This document shows, piece by piece, positions 28,029 through 38,647 of a DNA stretch of 64,000 bases (the stretch's first letter is position 1; every line of letters starts with the position of its first letter). The notes under the pieces were generated by a model that ran no database searches, was not told the origin of the DNA, and saw only the letters and a list, made by a program, of their open reading frames with translations. Location: contig QBLY01000016.1 of NCBI GenBank assembly GCA_003241895.1, positions 1-64,000 of the forward strand. Direction: 5' to 3'. Origin of the DNA: Lysobacteraceae bacterium. Its GTDB lineage: Bacteria > Pseudomonadota > Gammaproteobacteria > Xanthomonadales > Xanthomonadaceae. Made by a program: the position numbers and the translations under genes.

Positions 28029-28448
28029 TTACTGCTTGGCCGCCGCCGGTATCGCTTCGGCGACCGGTGCAGCCGGCTGAGCGGTGGGCTTTCCGCTGGC
28101 CACGCGGATCCCCTTGGCTTTCATCCACGCTTCGAATTCGTCCGCCGTCATGCGGCGGCCGTTCTGGCTCATGTCGAAGCGCCAGGGGCTGTTGTCGTGC
28201 TGGGTCCTGGGCACGTACGCCGTGCCCGAGGCCGGGGCCGCCGTGGCGGCGGGCGCGACGGCAGGCTGGCGCAGGCGCTGGGTGAATGAAAGCAGGCTGA
28301 CGCAGGTGGCCAGGGCCGGGGCGCTGTGCAGCATCTCGGGCGTTGGCACCGAAGCGGGCATCGGCGCCACCAGCGGCGTACCGCAGGGCGCGGCGGCGAC
28401 GGCAAGCGCCGGCAGGAAGACGATGGAAGCGATTGCGCTGCGGATCAT
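28029..28448 (-). CDS. Small secreted protein with a conserved C-terminal motif
   Basis: 139 residues, ATG at 28448. Signal peptide (about 1-19, VAAAP). A low-complexity Pro/Ala/Thr middle is followed by a well-structured C-terminal part: DNSPWRFDMSQNGRRMTADE, then FEAWMKAKGIRVASG (about 85-118), ending in another Pro/Ala tail. I have an impression of similar tails on other exported xanthomonad proteins but cannot name a family. Convergent with the lipid cluster, 11 bases from its last stop. Confidence 0.65.
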   Translation of the reverse strand: MIRSAIASIVFLPALAVAAAPCGTPLVAPMPASVPTPEMLHSAPALATCVSLLSFTQRLRQPAVAPAATAAPASGTAYVPRTQHDNSPWRFDMSQNGRRMTADEFEAWMKAKGIRVASGKPTAQPAAPVAEAIPAAAKQ

Positions 28449-28527
28449 GGTGCACCGGCGTGGTCTGGGATGGCTTGAAGCTTAGGCCCGCTCACCGCGC
28501 CATGCAAATCCAATTTGCCAACGCCAC

Positions 28528-28560
28528 AAAAGCGAAGCCCGGCACAAGGCCGGGCTTCGC
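28528..28560 (-). terminator. Intrinsic terminator of ompA
   Basis: GCGAAGCCCGGC (28532-28543), loop ACAAG, GCCGGGCTTCGC (28549-28560). On the minus strand it is followed by TTTT, 23 bases beyond the OmpA stop. Confidence 0.88.
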
Positions 28561-28583
28561 GTATTGCCGTGGAGACTGAAGAA

Positions 28584-29663
28584 TCAGTTCTGCACGTTCA
28601 GCTCGGTGCGACGGTTGGTCTCGCTCTTGCAGCCCGGGAAGCTTTCACCCATCTGCTCAAGCGGACGGCTTTCGCCGAAGCCGTTCGGACCCGCCATGCG
28701 GCCGGAGTCGATGCCGGCGTTGACGAGGTAGTCGTACACCACCGCGGCGCGACGGCCGGAGAGGTCCTGGTTGTAGTTTTCCGAACCGCACTGGTCGGTG
28801 TGGCCGGCCACTTCAACGCGCAGCTGCGGGTACTTCTGCAGGATCGACACGGCCTCGCCGAGGATCGCCTGAGCGTCCGGACGCAGGGTGGCCTTGTCGA
28901 AGTCGAAGTTCACGCCCTTCAGGTCGATGGTCAGCGGCACCGGGCAACCGTCCGGACCGATCGCCTGGCCGGCAACCGAGTTCGGGCACTTGTCGTTGCA
29001 GTTGTTCACGCCGTCGCCGTCGTCGTCGAGGTCGGCGCAGGTGTCCTGCGGCGCCATCGGCTGCGGGGTGACGACCGTGGCCAGGTCGCCGAGCTTCACG
29101 AGCACGGTGACGGAGGCAAGCAGGTCGCCGAAGTTGTTGGAGTTCGGGCTGACGACGCTGGTGTCGTCGAACGAGTAGCGGGTACCGATTTCGCCGCGGA
29201 CGGCGTAGCGGTCGTAGTCAGCCTGCAGGCCGACGCCGAGCTGCGCGGTCAGGTTGGTGTCTTCGCGCTGGCCCGGGGAGTTCGGGTTCGGGAAGGCATC
29301 AAACTCTTCTTCCGAGCGCTGCGCGCCGACGCCGGCGCGGATGTACGGCCACCAGGCGCGGCCTTCCTTGATGAAGTGGTAGCGCGCGTCGATGGTCGCA
29401 CCGTACTGGCTGAACAGGAGTTCCTGTTCATTGAAACGCGGATTCTGGTAGTTCAGCTCGCCGTCGATCGACCAGTTCGGCGTGATCATCTTGCCGAAGC
29501 CGAGGGTGGCGAACGGCACGTCCTTGGTGTCGCGGTCGCTGTCCTGGAAGTTCATACCGAGACCGCCGGTCAGGTACCAGCGATCGTCAAAGTCTTGGGC
29601 AGTAGCGGATTGCGCCATGGCGGCCGCGGCAAGCAGGGCGCAGCACAGGATGTTCTTCTTCAT
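28584..29663 (-). CDS. ompA: OmpA-family outer-membrane protein
   Basis: 359 residues, ATG at 29663 (GGAG eight bases upstream). Signal peptide 1-22 (ATAQ). Residues 24-200 form an eight-strand-type barrel (YLTGGLGMNF, FATLGFGKM, WPYIRAGVGAQ, YAVRGEIGTRYSF). A short Asp-rich thrombospondin-3-like linker with cysteines follows (DLDDDGDGVNNCNDKCP). Residues 245-359 are the OmpA C-terminal peptidoglycan-binding domain (NFDFDKATLRPDA, VAGHTDQCGSENYNQDLSGRRA). It anchors the outer membrane to the wall. Two cysteines, one in GHTDQC and one in FPGC, could form a disulfide. Confidence 0.93.
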   Translation of the reverse strand: MKKNILCCALLAAAAMAQSATAQDFDDRWYLTGGLGMNFQDSDRDTKDVPFATLGFGKMITPNWSIDGELNYQNPRFNEQELLFSQYGATIDARYHFIKEGRAWWPYIRAGVGAQRSEEEFDAFPNPNSPGQREDTNLTAQLGVGLQADYDRYAVRGEIGTRYSFDDTSVVSPNSNNFGDLLASVTVLVKLGDLATVVTPQPMAPQDTCADLDDDGDGVNNCNDKCPNSVAGQAIGPDGCPVPLTIDLKGVNFDFDKATLRPDAQAILGEAVSILQKYPQLRVEVAGHTDQCGSENYNQDLSGRRAAVVYDYLVNAGIDSGRMAGPNGFGESRPLEQMGESFPGCKSETNRRTELNVQN

Positions 29664-29769
29664 GACTTAGCTCCAAAGTTTTACAGGGGTACTTTCACAC
29701 GGATTAGCGCGCCGGTTTGGACCGACTCCGCTGCGTGATGACAACGCTACAGGATCTTGCGTTAACGGG

Positions 29770-29778
29770 AACATAACA
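29770..29778 (-). promoter_or_regulatory. Candidate extended -10 promoter of ompA
   Basis: On the minus strand TGTTATGTT reads as an extended -10 (TG, one base, TATGTT), 107 bases before the OmpA start. It would give a leader of about 100 nt, a length in keeping with ompA mRNAs that are regulated by small RNAs. Confidence 0.35.
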
Positions 29779-29807
29779 ACTCGGCCAGGCGATGGCAAGC
29801 ATGGCGT

Positions 29808-31256
29808 TCAAATTATGAACAGATCCATCAGGCGGTGGATCGGGGTGGCTTCGAACCGGGACGTGTCCCGGGTGAGCTCCAGGATCTGCTCGACCCGCTT
29901 GGCCGGCAGCTGGCCGCCCACGGCCGCCTCGAACTTGTTCAGGAGCACCGGAATGCCGTCCCCGCGGCGCTCACGGTGGCCCAGCGGGGCGTCGATGGAC
30001 ACTTTGCCGGTGGAGCTGCCGTCCTTGAAGAAGACCTCCACGGCATTGCCGATGAAGCGCTTCTCGGGGTCGAAGTAGTCGCGGGTGAAGTCCGGGTTCT
30101 CACGGACCTGCATCTTGGCCCGGAGCGCGTCAATACGGGGGTCGGCCGCCACGGCGTCAGAATAGTCGTCGGCGTTCAGGCGCCCGAAGATCAGGGGCAC
30201 GGCCACCATGTACTGCAGGCAATGGTCGCGGTCGGCCGGGTTGGACAGCGGGCCGGTCTTGTCGATGATGCGCATCCCGGCTTCCTGGGTTTCGACCACG
30301 ATGCGGTCCACCTGGTCGAGCTTGCCGGCCACCTTGGGGTGCAGGGCCATGGCGCACTCCACGGCCGACTGGGCGTGGAACTCGGCCGGATGGCTGATCT
30401 TGAAGAGCACGTTTTCCATCACGTAGCTGCCGAACGGGCGCTCGAACTCGAACGGCTTGCCTTCGAAAAGCACGTCGTAGAAGCCCCAGGTCTTGGCGGT
30501 CAGGGCGCTGGGGTAGCCCTCGCAGCCTTTCACCGCGTTCAGGGCGTGGATGACCGCCCGACGGCAGGCGTCGCCTGCGGCCCAGCCCTTGCGGGGGCCG
30601 GCGTTGGGGGCGTGGCGGTAGGTGCGCAGGGCACCCCCGTCCAACCAGCTGTTGCTGACCGCGCTGATGATCTCGTCCTTGCCGCCGCCCAGCATATGGG
30701 TGACCACCGCGGTGGACGCCAGGCGCACCAGCAGCACGTGGTCGAGGCCAACGCGGTTGAAGCTGTTCTTGAGGGCGTAGGCGCCCTGGATCTCGTGGGC
30801 CTTGATGGCGGCCGTGAGCAGGTCGCGCACGGTGAGCGGCTTGCCGTGCTCGCGCTCGGCCTTCCGGCTCAGGTAGTCGCCCATCGCCAGGATGGCGCCC
30901 AGGTTGTCCGACGGATGGCCCCATTCGGCGGCCAGCCAGGTGTCGTTGAAGTCGAGCCAGCGCACCTGCACGCCGATGTTGTAGGCGGCCTGCGCGGGAT
31001 CGAGTTCGAATGACGTGCCCGGCACGCGGGCGCCGCCAGGCAGGTTGGCGCCGGGCACCAGCGGGCCCAGGTGCTTCACGCACTCGGGGTGGCGCATGGC
31101 CAGCATGGAGCAGGCCAGCGAGTCGAGGAGCATGTAGCGCGCGGTGGTGTAGGCCTCGGACGAACCGATGTAGTAGTCGGTGATGTAGTTCGCGATGTCG
31201 ACCATGGCCTGGTCGGGATCGGGGCGCCGGGCGGATCGGCTGTCGTGGAGGCTCAT
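29808..31256 (-). CDS. prpD: 2-methylcitrate dehydratase
   Basis: 482 residues from the ATG at 31256 (MSLHDSRS), the length of E. coli PrpD (483); another ATG at 31271 adds five residues and neither has a clear ribosome site. Hallmarks of the MmgE/PrpD fold: VDIANYITDYYIGS, LDSLACSMLAMRHPEC, VRWLDFNDTWLAAEWGHPSDN and HAPNAGPRKGWAAGDACRRA. It dehydrates 2-methylcitrate to 2-methyl-cis-aconitate in propionyl-CoA catabolism. It stands alone here, 6.2 kb from prpC and prpB, with no acnD or prpF seen. Confidence 0.94.
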   Translation of the reverse strand: MSLHDSRSARRPDPDQAMVDIANYITDYYIGSSEAYTTARYMLLDSLACSMLAMRHPECVKHLGPLVPGANLPGGARVPGTSFELDPAQAAYNIGVQVRWLDFNDTWLAAEWGHPSDNLGAILAMGDYLSRKAEREHGKPLTVRDLLTAAIKAHEIQGAYALKNSFNRVGLDHVLLVRLASTAVVTHMLGGGKDEIISAVSNSWLDGGALRTYRHAPNAGPRKGWAAGDACRRAVIHALNAVKGCEGYPSALTAKTWGFYDVLFEGKPFEFERPFGSYVMENVLFKISHPAEFHAQSAVECAMALHPKVAGKLDQVDRIVVETQEAGMRIIDKTGPLSNPADRDHCLQYMVAVPLIFGRLNADDYSDAVAADPRIDALRAKMQVRENPDFTRDYFDPEKRFIGNAVEVFFKDGSSTGKVSIDAPLGHRERRGDGIPVLLNKFEAAVGGQLPAKRVEQILELTRDTSRFEATPIHRLMDLFII

Positions 31257-31427
31257 GGGCGGGCGGTCCATACGGTCGGTGGGCGTGAAGGTATCGAGTG
31301 TGCCAGAACCCGAAGCAAGTAGTCGGCTCCTCTAACAACGCAGGCCAGCCCCGGGCACGGCCGCATCAGCCGCCATACGCTTGTCCGGATTTGGCTTTAC
31401 GGGCATCGTGCAAGCCTTGTCCGTTAA

Positions 31428-33467
<2,040 letters not shown>

Positions 33468-33510
33468 GTCCTCCAGGCACGGCCTTCGCTGGCCGTGCTT
33501 GAGCAATTAC

Positions 33511-33534
33511 TCCAAATAAAATCAATCATTTGGA
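33511..33534. promoter_or_regulatory. AT-rich inverted repeat downstream of fadH
   Basis: TCCAAAT and ATTTGGA, 7-bp arms with a 10-bp spacer, in an AT-rich island inside very GC-rich DNA. It includes a TAAAAT (33517-33522) that could act as a -10. It may be an operator or the promoter for the SleB-type gene; no known regulator consensus is recognised. Confidence 0.35.
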
Positions 33535-33765
33535 ATCGGCCGTTCAGCTGGCGTTCGGCTGGCGGCCGTACCATGCGCCTCGGAACTGACCCCCGACCCT
33601 TCGGGCAGTCCGGTCCAAATACGGCCCCCCCGGCAGATTGCCGGGCAGGGTTTCCGGACGGCGCCCCCACAGTCGACGCCCCGACCGGAATGCGAGCCAA
33701 GCTCGTCCATCCCCAAAACGCCAGGCCGCCGGCCCCTCCCCGCCAAGTCGTTTCCTGACAGGCGA

Positions 33766-33783
33766 GTCCGCACCAGTGCGGAC
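33766..33783. repeat. Perfect inverted repeat before the SleB-type gene
   Basis: GTCCGCAC and GTGCGGAC with a 2-base centre, 37 bases before the start codon. The centre is too short for a stable RNA loop, so a protein-binding palindrome is at least as likely. Confidence 0.4.
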
Positions 33784-33819
33784 GTGAGACCGCGGCGCAA
33801 CGGAGCAAGGAGTTCCGCC

Positions 33820-34320
33820 ATGAAGCTGTCTTTCATCCTTTGGCTTGCATCGATCCTGCCGCAGCCCGCCGCCGACCCGCTGTGCCTGGCGACGACGGTT
33901 TACCTGGAATCGCGCAACCAGAGCGAGCTGGGCCAGCGCGCCGTGGCCGAAGTGGCCCTGCGCCGCCGCGACAGCGGCCAGTGGGGCGAATCGGTGTGCG
34001 ACGTGGTGCTGGCGCGCAAGCAGTTCGCCCCGACCATCGTCAATCCCGGCCTGCGCATGCGCAACCTCGAGGCCTGGCAGAAAGCGGTGGACGTGGCCTT
34101 CCAGGCGCAGCAGGACTGGACCATGCCGATCGGCGAGCGCAATGAAGTGGTGCCCGGCGCCAGCCATTTCGCCGCCCTGGACCTGGCCAACCCCGCCTGG
34201 GCCACGGCGCCGCGCGTGGCCACCATCGGCGACCACACCTTCTTCCGCGTGCAGCGGCTGACGCCGCCCGTGGTTGCGGTCGGGTCCGGTCCGGCGCCGG
34301 GCCAGCGACTGGCGCCCTGA
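33820..34320 (+). CDS. SleB-type cell-wall hydrolase
   Basis: 166 residues from the ATG at 33820, with a strong AAGGAG eight bases upstream. A short signal peptide (1 to about 18). The Hydrolase_2 (SleB/CwlJ) domain covers the rest: LATTVYLESRNQSELGQRAVAEVALRR, where the Glu after YL is the presumed catalytic residue, then ARKQFAP and GASHFAALDLANPAWA. It should cleave peptidoglycan in the periplasm. Spore-related names of the family do not apply here; Gram-negative members are general wall hydrolases. Confidence 0.85.
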   Translation: MKLSFILWLASILPQPAADPLCLATTVYLESRNQSELGQRAVAEVALRRRDSGQWGESVCDVVLARKQFAPTIVNPGLRMRNLEAWQKAVDVAFQAQQDWTMPIGERNEVVPGASHFAALDLANPAWATAPRVATIGDHTFFRVQRLTPPVVAVGSGPAPGQRLAP

Positions 34321-34333
34321 TCCGGACGTCGGC

Positions 34334-35233
34334 TCAGCCCACCACCGGCTCGGGAACCAGCAACACATCGCATTTCAATCCGTTCACCGCAAAAAGCGCG
34401 GTGCTGCCCAGCAGGTTGGCTTCCCATCGCGCGCGGGCGCGCGCGCCAAGCACCACCAGGTCAATATCCGCCTCGCGCACGAAGGCTTCCAGCACCCGCC
34501 CGGGAGCGCCCTCGCGCGGGGCGCGGACGGCGGCACGTGCGACCGGTCCAACCGCCGTAGCGAACGCTTCGATCCGGTCGCCGACTTCCCGCTGGAATTG
34601 GCTTCGGTATTCGTCCAGCGTTTCTCTGGACAGGTTCGCGAACGCAAGGCCGCGGTCCAGCGGGATCTCGCTGGCATGCAGCAGGTAATGGCTGGCATCG
34701 GGCGCCAGCCACAGGCCCAGCGCCGTCGAATGGGCGGATACCGGTGAGAAATCCGTCGCCAGGGCCACGTGCCGGTAGGCCTTGGTAGGGTCGCCGCGCA
34801 CCAGCAGCACGGGGACAACCCCCGCGCGGAGCGCGCGGTCGGCGGTCGAGCCCAGCAGCTTGGCTCGGATGCCTCGTTCACCGAGCGCCCCCATCACGAG
34901 CAGCCCGATACCGTCATCGTGCACCAGGCTTCCCAGGCACTGATGCAACGGCTGGGCGACGACCTCCGTCGCGATGCCGACGTGCCCCTGGTCTTCCAGC
35001 GCGCGGCGGATGCGGGCCAAAGCGGCCACTGCGGCCTTGGTCCACATCTCATGGCTGAAGGCCCCATGGCTGTGGTCGGCCAGCCGCGCCAACCAGTCGC
35101 CCTCGCCGGTCGAGTGCACGAGCGTGAGACGTGCCTTGTGCTGGCGCGCAAGCCAAGCGCCCCGCGCCACGGCCCTCGCAGACGCGTCGGAAAAATCGGT
35201 GGCGACCAGGATGGTTTCGGGCGATCCGCTCAT
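34334..35233 (-). CDS. Tandem universal stress protein
   Basis: 299 residues; its ATG overlaps the antiporter stop by 4 bases. Two UspA folds in tandem. The first starts ILVATDFSDASARAVA and ends with LVMGALGERGIRAKLLGSTADRAL; the second starts RHVALATDFSPVSAHS and ends with LVVLGARARARWEANLLGSTAL. The ATP-type signature G-x2-G-x9-G-S/T is roughly kept in the first half and degenerate in the second. Co-expressed with a Kef-type antiporter, so it may act in ion or envelope stress. Confidence 0.9.
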   Translation of the reverse strand: MSGSPETILVATDFSDASARAVARGAWLARQHKARLTLVHSTGEGDWLARLADHSHGAFSHEMWTKAAVAALARIRRALEDQGHVGIATEVVAQPLHQCLGSLVHDDGIGLLVMGALGERGIRAKLLGSTADRALRAGVVPVLLVRGDPTKAYRHVALATDFSPVSAHSTALGLWLAPDASHYLLHASEIPLDRGLAFANLSRETLDEYRSQFQREVGDRIEAFATAVGPVARAAVRAPREGAPGRVLEAFVREADIDLVVLGARARARWEANLLGSTALFAVNGLKCDVLLVPEPVVG

Positions 35234-36879
35234 GCTGTTCCTCCTTGCTGGATCGACAGGCCAATGCGACGTGCGGCGTTGTCCGCGGCGTCCTTGTAAG
35301 GCATCAGTATGGCGTCGGCGCCCGCGGCCACCAGGCGATGGCCATTGCCTGGGGTATGTGCCGTCGCCGTGATGACACCGGCGTACCCATGGCGGCGAAG
35401 TGCTGAAAGCAGGCCAACATCGGTATCGACGTCCTTGAGCGTGCTGACGACCACCTTCACGCTGGACAGCGGCAGGTGGGCCACGAACTCGTCATCGGCG
35501 GCATCGCCGAAAACCACGGGCAGGTCGTCGCCAGCGCGGCGCACCTGCATTTCAGGGTCGAAATCAACGCCCAACACCCTGAATCCGTCGGCGCGCAGCA
35601 GTTCGGCGATCCGCCGACCATAGCGCCCCATGCCAAAAACGATAACGTCGCAGGCCGTGGGCGGCGTCTCGAGGGCGCGTTCGCGGAACGGGTCCTTGCG
35701 CTCGAACGATCCCAGCCATGGCTCGCACCAGGCATACAGCCGATGCGAGTACAGGATCATGTACGTGCTGGTGGTGATGGTCACCAGCCCGACCAGCGTC
35801 ACCAGACCCAACGCCGAGGCGTCAACTTGCCCCAACGCGACGCCCATCGCGACGAAGATGATCGAGAACTCGCTGATCTGGGCCACGGTAAGCCCAGCCA
35901 TGAAGCCCGTGCGCTTGCGATATCCCATGTACCCCATGATGGCCATCACGATCAGCGGGTTGCCGACCAGGACGAACAGCGAGAGCACGAGCGCCGAGGG
36001 CAATTCGGCGCCAAGACTGCCCAGGTCCATCTGGGTGCCCAGGTGGATGAAGAAGAACAGAAGCAGGAAATCGCGAAGGCTGGCCAACCTGGCGCTGATC
36101 GCTTCGCGGAAAGGCAGCGAGGCCAGCGACAGCCCGGCCACGAAGGCGCCCACCTCCATGCTGAAACCCAGCCATTCGCCACCGGCGGCCAGCGACGCCC
36201 CCCAGCCCACGGCGAATACCAGCAGCAACTCCTGCGAGGCCGCCACCGCACGCAGCACGCCGGGGAGCACGAACCGCATCAGCACGAAGACCAGCGCGCC
36301 CATGCCGAGCATCTTGCCGACGATGGCGGCCAGCTTCCCGAGCAGGGCCGGTTCGTCTCCGCCCATGGCAGCGCCCTGCGAACCGATGACCATCATCGCC
36401 AGCACCACGGCGATGTCCTGCACAATCAGGAAACCCATCGCGATCCGGCCGTGGAGCGAGTCGATCTCGCGCTTGTCCGAAAGCAACTTGACGATGATGA
36501 TCGTGCTGGAGAAGGTCAGCGCCACCGCGACATAGGTCGCGCGAACCCAGTCCATTCCCAGCCCGACGCAGATCAGGAAACCGAACACGATGGTGAACAG
36601 CAATTGCCCCAGCCCGGTGGCCAACGCCACGAGACCGAGCTGCCGCACCAGCTTGATGTCCAGTTTCAGGCCGACCACGAACAGCAGGATGGTGACACCG
36701 ATCTCGGCCAGCAGTTCCATGGGTTCGTGCGCGCTCACCCAGTCGAGCACCGAGGGCCCGGCGACGATCCCGACGATGATGTAGGCGACGATCACCGGCT
36801 GCCGGAGCCGGAGCGCCGCCAGGCCGATCAGGGCCGTGGCGAAAAGCAACCACGCGATCTGGTTGTAGGGTGAGTCCAT
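35230..36879 (-). CDS. Kef-type CPA2 cation:proton antiporter
   Basis: 549 residues from the ATG at 36879; a longer frame to 36987 is not supported. An N-terminal Na+/H+-exchanger domain with about 12 helices, including LLFVVGLKLDIKLVRQLG and ALTFSSTIIIVKLLSDKREIDS. A C-terminal TrkA-N Rossmann domain follows (VIVFGMGRYGRRIAELLRADG, VVFGDAADDEFVAH) that binds a nucleotide and gates transport. It exports K+ or Na+ in exchange for protons. Followed by the overlapping universal stress gene and preceded, 163 bases away, by a K+ channel gene. Confidence 0.9.
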   Translation of the reverse strand: MDSPYNQIAWLLFATALIGLAALRLRQPVIVAYIIVGIVAGPSVLDWVSAHEPMELLAEIGVTILLFVVGLKLDIKLVRQLGLVALATGLGQLLFTIVFGFLICVGLGMDWVRATYVAVALTFSSTIIIVKLLSDKREIDSLHGRIAMGFLIVQDIAVVLAMMVIGSQGAAMGGDEPALLGKLAAIVGKMLGMGALVFVLMRFVLPGVLRAVAASQELLLVFAVGWGASLAAGGEWLGFSMEVGAFVAGLSLASLPFREAISARLASLRDFLLLFFFIHLGTQMDLGSLGAELPSALVLSLFVLVGNPLIVMAIMGYMGYRKRTGFMAGLTVAQISEFSIIFVAMGVALGQVDASALGLVTLVGLVTITTSTYMILYSHRLYAWCEPWLGSFERKDPFRERALETPPTACDVIVFGMGRYGRRIAELLRADGFRVLGVDFDPEMQVRRAGDDLPVVFGDAADDEFVAHLPLSSVKVVVSTLKDVDTDVGLLSALRRHGYAGVITATAHTPGNGHRLVAAGADAILMPYKDAADNAARRIGLSIQQGGTA

Positions 36880-37042
36880 GGCTTGAGCGCTGCCGGAAGG
36901 TTCCGCAGGGAATACATTAGCACCGGGAACCCGGCGAACTGGCCGCCGTTGGCGACTACACGGCAGGGAAAGGGCCGTATACGCCACCGGCCAGACCCGT
37001 CAGCAATGGGCCGGGACCACCACCGGCGCGCCACCCCTCCAA

Positions 37043-37489
37043 TCAGCGCCGCCAGAAGCGTTCCATCTCCAGGAACAGGAAGGAGGCCGACCAGGTGATC
37101 ATCACGAAACCGGTCAGGGCACAGGTTCCCGCGAGTAACCGGATGGCACCCACCGGAACCACATCGCCGAAGCCGACGGTGGTGTAGGACATCGTCGCCA
37201 TGTAAACGGCGTCCAGCAGCCCCAGCGGATCGGCGCCCACCACATGGCCCGTGCCGGCCACCCGGCCCAGCCCCCAGAACGTGGCGCCGAACAACCACAG
37301 TTCGGCCACGTGGAGCATCAGTACGCCCAAGACGCCGAGCAGGACCTTGCGGCGCGGGTTCGCTTCATGGCGGCGCAAAAGCGAACGAGACATCCACACG
37401 AGGCCTTCGTAATGAAGCAGTACGCACGCGACCACAGCTCCCACGGTCGCCAGCACCACCGCAACATTGGCGAGCCAGTCGCCGTACAT
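37043..37489 (-). CDS. Small potassium channel
   Basis: 148 residues, ATG at 37489, one base after the prpC stop. Hydrophobic segments at about 7-27, 49-72 and 115-140, with a pore loop carrying the K+ filter in SYTTVGFGDVVP (about 100-111). It resembles minimal Ion_trans_2 channels with an extra N-terminal helix and no regulatory domain. The tight junction with prpC suggests it is translated from the prp messenger, although its function links better to the K+/H+ antiporter downstream. Confidence 0.88.
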   Translation of the reverse strand: MYGDWLANVAVVLATVGAVVACVLLHYEGLVWMSRSLLRRHEANPRRKVLLGVLGVLMLHVAELWLFGATFWGLGRVAGTGHVVGADPLGLLDAVYMATMSYTTVGFGDVVPVGAIRLLAGTCALTGFVMITWSASFLFLEMERFWRR

Positions 37490-37490
37490 C

Positions 37491-38636
37491 TCAGCGCTTG
37501 TCGATCGCCACGAAGGCGCGGTCGTCGGGGCCCGTGTAGTTGGCGCTGGGGCGGATGATCTTGCCGTCGATGCGCTGCTCGATCACGTGCGCCGACCAGC
37601 CGCTGGTGCGGGCGATCACGAATAGCGGCGTGAACATCGCGGTCGGCACGCCCATCATGTGGTACGCCGACGCGCTGTACCAATCCAGGTTCGGGAACAT
37701 CTTCTTGAGGTCCATCATCAGGTTCTCGATGCGCTCGCTGACGTCGAACAGCACCTGGTTGCCGCCGTCCTTGCAAAGCTTGCGGCTGATTTCCTTGATG
37801 ATCGGGTTGCGCGGATCGCTGACGGTGTACACCGGGTGGCCGAAGCCGATGACGATTTCCTTGCGCTCCACGCGCGCGCGGATGTCGGCCTCGGCCTCGT
37901 CGGCGCTGCCGTAGCGGGCGATGATTTCCATCGCCACTTCGTTGGCACCGCCGTGCTTGGGGCCGCGCAGCGCGCCGATGCCGCCGGTGATGCAGCTGAA
38001 GATGTCCGAACCGGTGCCGGCGATCACGCGCGAAGCGAACGTGGACGCGTTGAACTCATGCTCGGCGTACAGCACCAGGGACTGGTCCATGGCGCGCGCG
38101 TGCGAGGCGCTGGGCGGCTCGCCGTGCAGCAGGTGCAGGAAGTGCCCGGCGATGGTGTCGTCGTCGGTTTCGACGTCGATGCGGCGGCCGTTGCGGGTGA
38201 AGTGCCACCAGTACAGCAGCATCGAGCCGAAGCTGGCCATCAGCTTGTCGGCGATGTCGCGGGTTTCGTTCACCGGGTGGCCGTCGCGCTCGGGCAGCAC
38301 CACGCCCAGCATCGAACAGCCGGTGCGCATCACGTCCATCGGGTGGGCATTGGCGGGCACCAGCTCCAGCGCGTCGGCGACGATGGCGGGCAGGCCGCGC
38401 AGGCGCTTGAGCTTGGTCTTGTAGGCGGCCAGCTGGCTGGCGGTGGGCAGCGCGCCGTGCACCAGCAGGTGCGCCACCTCCTCGAAGCCGGCCTTCGTGG
38501 CCAGGTCGTGGATGTCGTAGCCGCGGTAGTGCAGGTCGTTGCCGCTGCGGCCAACGGTGCACAGCGCGGTGTTGCCCGCGGGCGTGCCGCTGAGGGCGAC
38601 GGACTTCTTGGCTTTCGGCAGGGTGGACTCGGTCAT
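37491..38636 (-). CDS. prpC: 2-methylcitrate synthase
   Basis: 381 residues, ATG at 38636, 11 bases after prpB. Citrate-synthase fold: [57 protein letters not shown] split by short loops, [17 protein letters not shown] and [13 protein letters not shown] with the catalytic His. It joins propionyl-CoA and oxaloacetate to 2-methylcitrate. Distinguished from GltA by its short length (E. coli PrpC 389) and the adjacent prpB. Confidence 0.94.
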   Translation of the reverse strand: MTESTLPKAKKSVALSGTPAGNTALCTVGRSGNDLHYRGYDIHDLATKAGFEEVAHLLVHGALPTASQLAAYKTKLKRLRGLPAIVADALELVPANAHPMDVMRTGCSMLGVVLPERDGHPVNETRDIADKLMASFGSMLLYWWHFTRNGRRIDVETDDDTIAGHFLHLLHGEPPSASHARAMDQSLVLYAEHEFNASTFASRVIAGTGSDIFSCITGGIGALRGPKHGGANEVAMEIIARYGSADEAEADIRARVERKEIVIGFGHPVYTVSDPRNPIIKEISRKLCKDGGNQVLFDVSERIENLMMDLKKMFPNLDWYSASAYHMMGVPTAMFTPLFVIARTSGWSAHVIEQRIDGKIIRPSANYTGPDDRAFVAIDKR

Positions 38637-38647
38637 GGCGCTCTCCC

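Larger units (their letters stand above)
33468..33819. other. 352-bp intergenic region with three hairpins and an AT-rich island
   Basis: No convincing gene. It holds a 10-bp hairpin after fadH (33475-33500) that may stop transcription though it lacks a T-run, an AT-rich inverted repeat (33511-33534), a CCCGGCA-GAT-TGCCGGG hairpin (33629-33645), and an inverted repeat close to the next gene (33766-33783). Confidence 0.5.
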
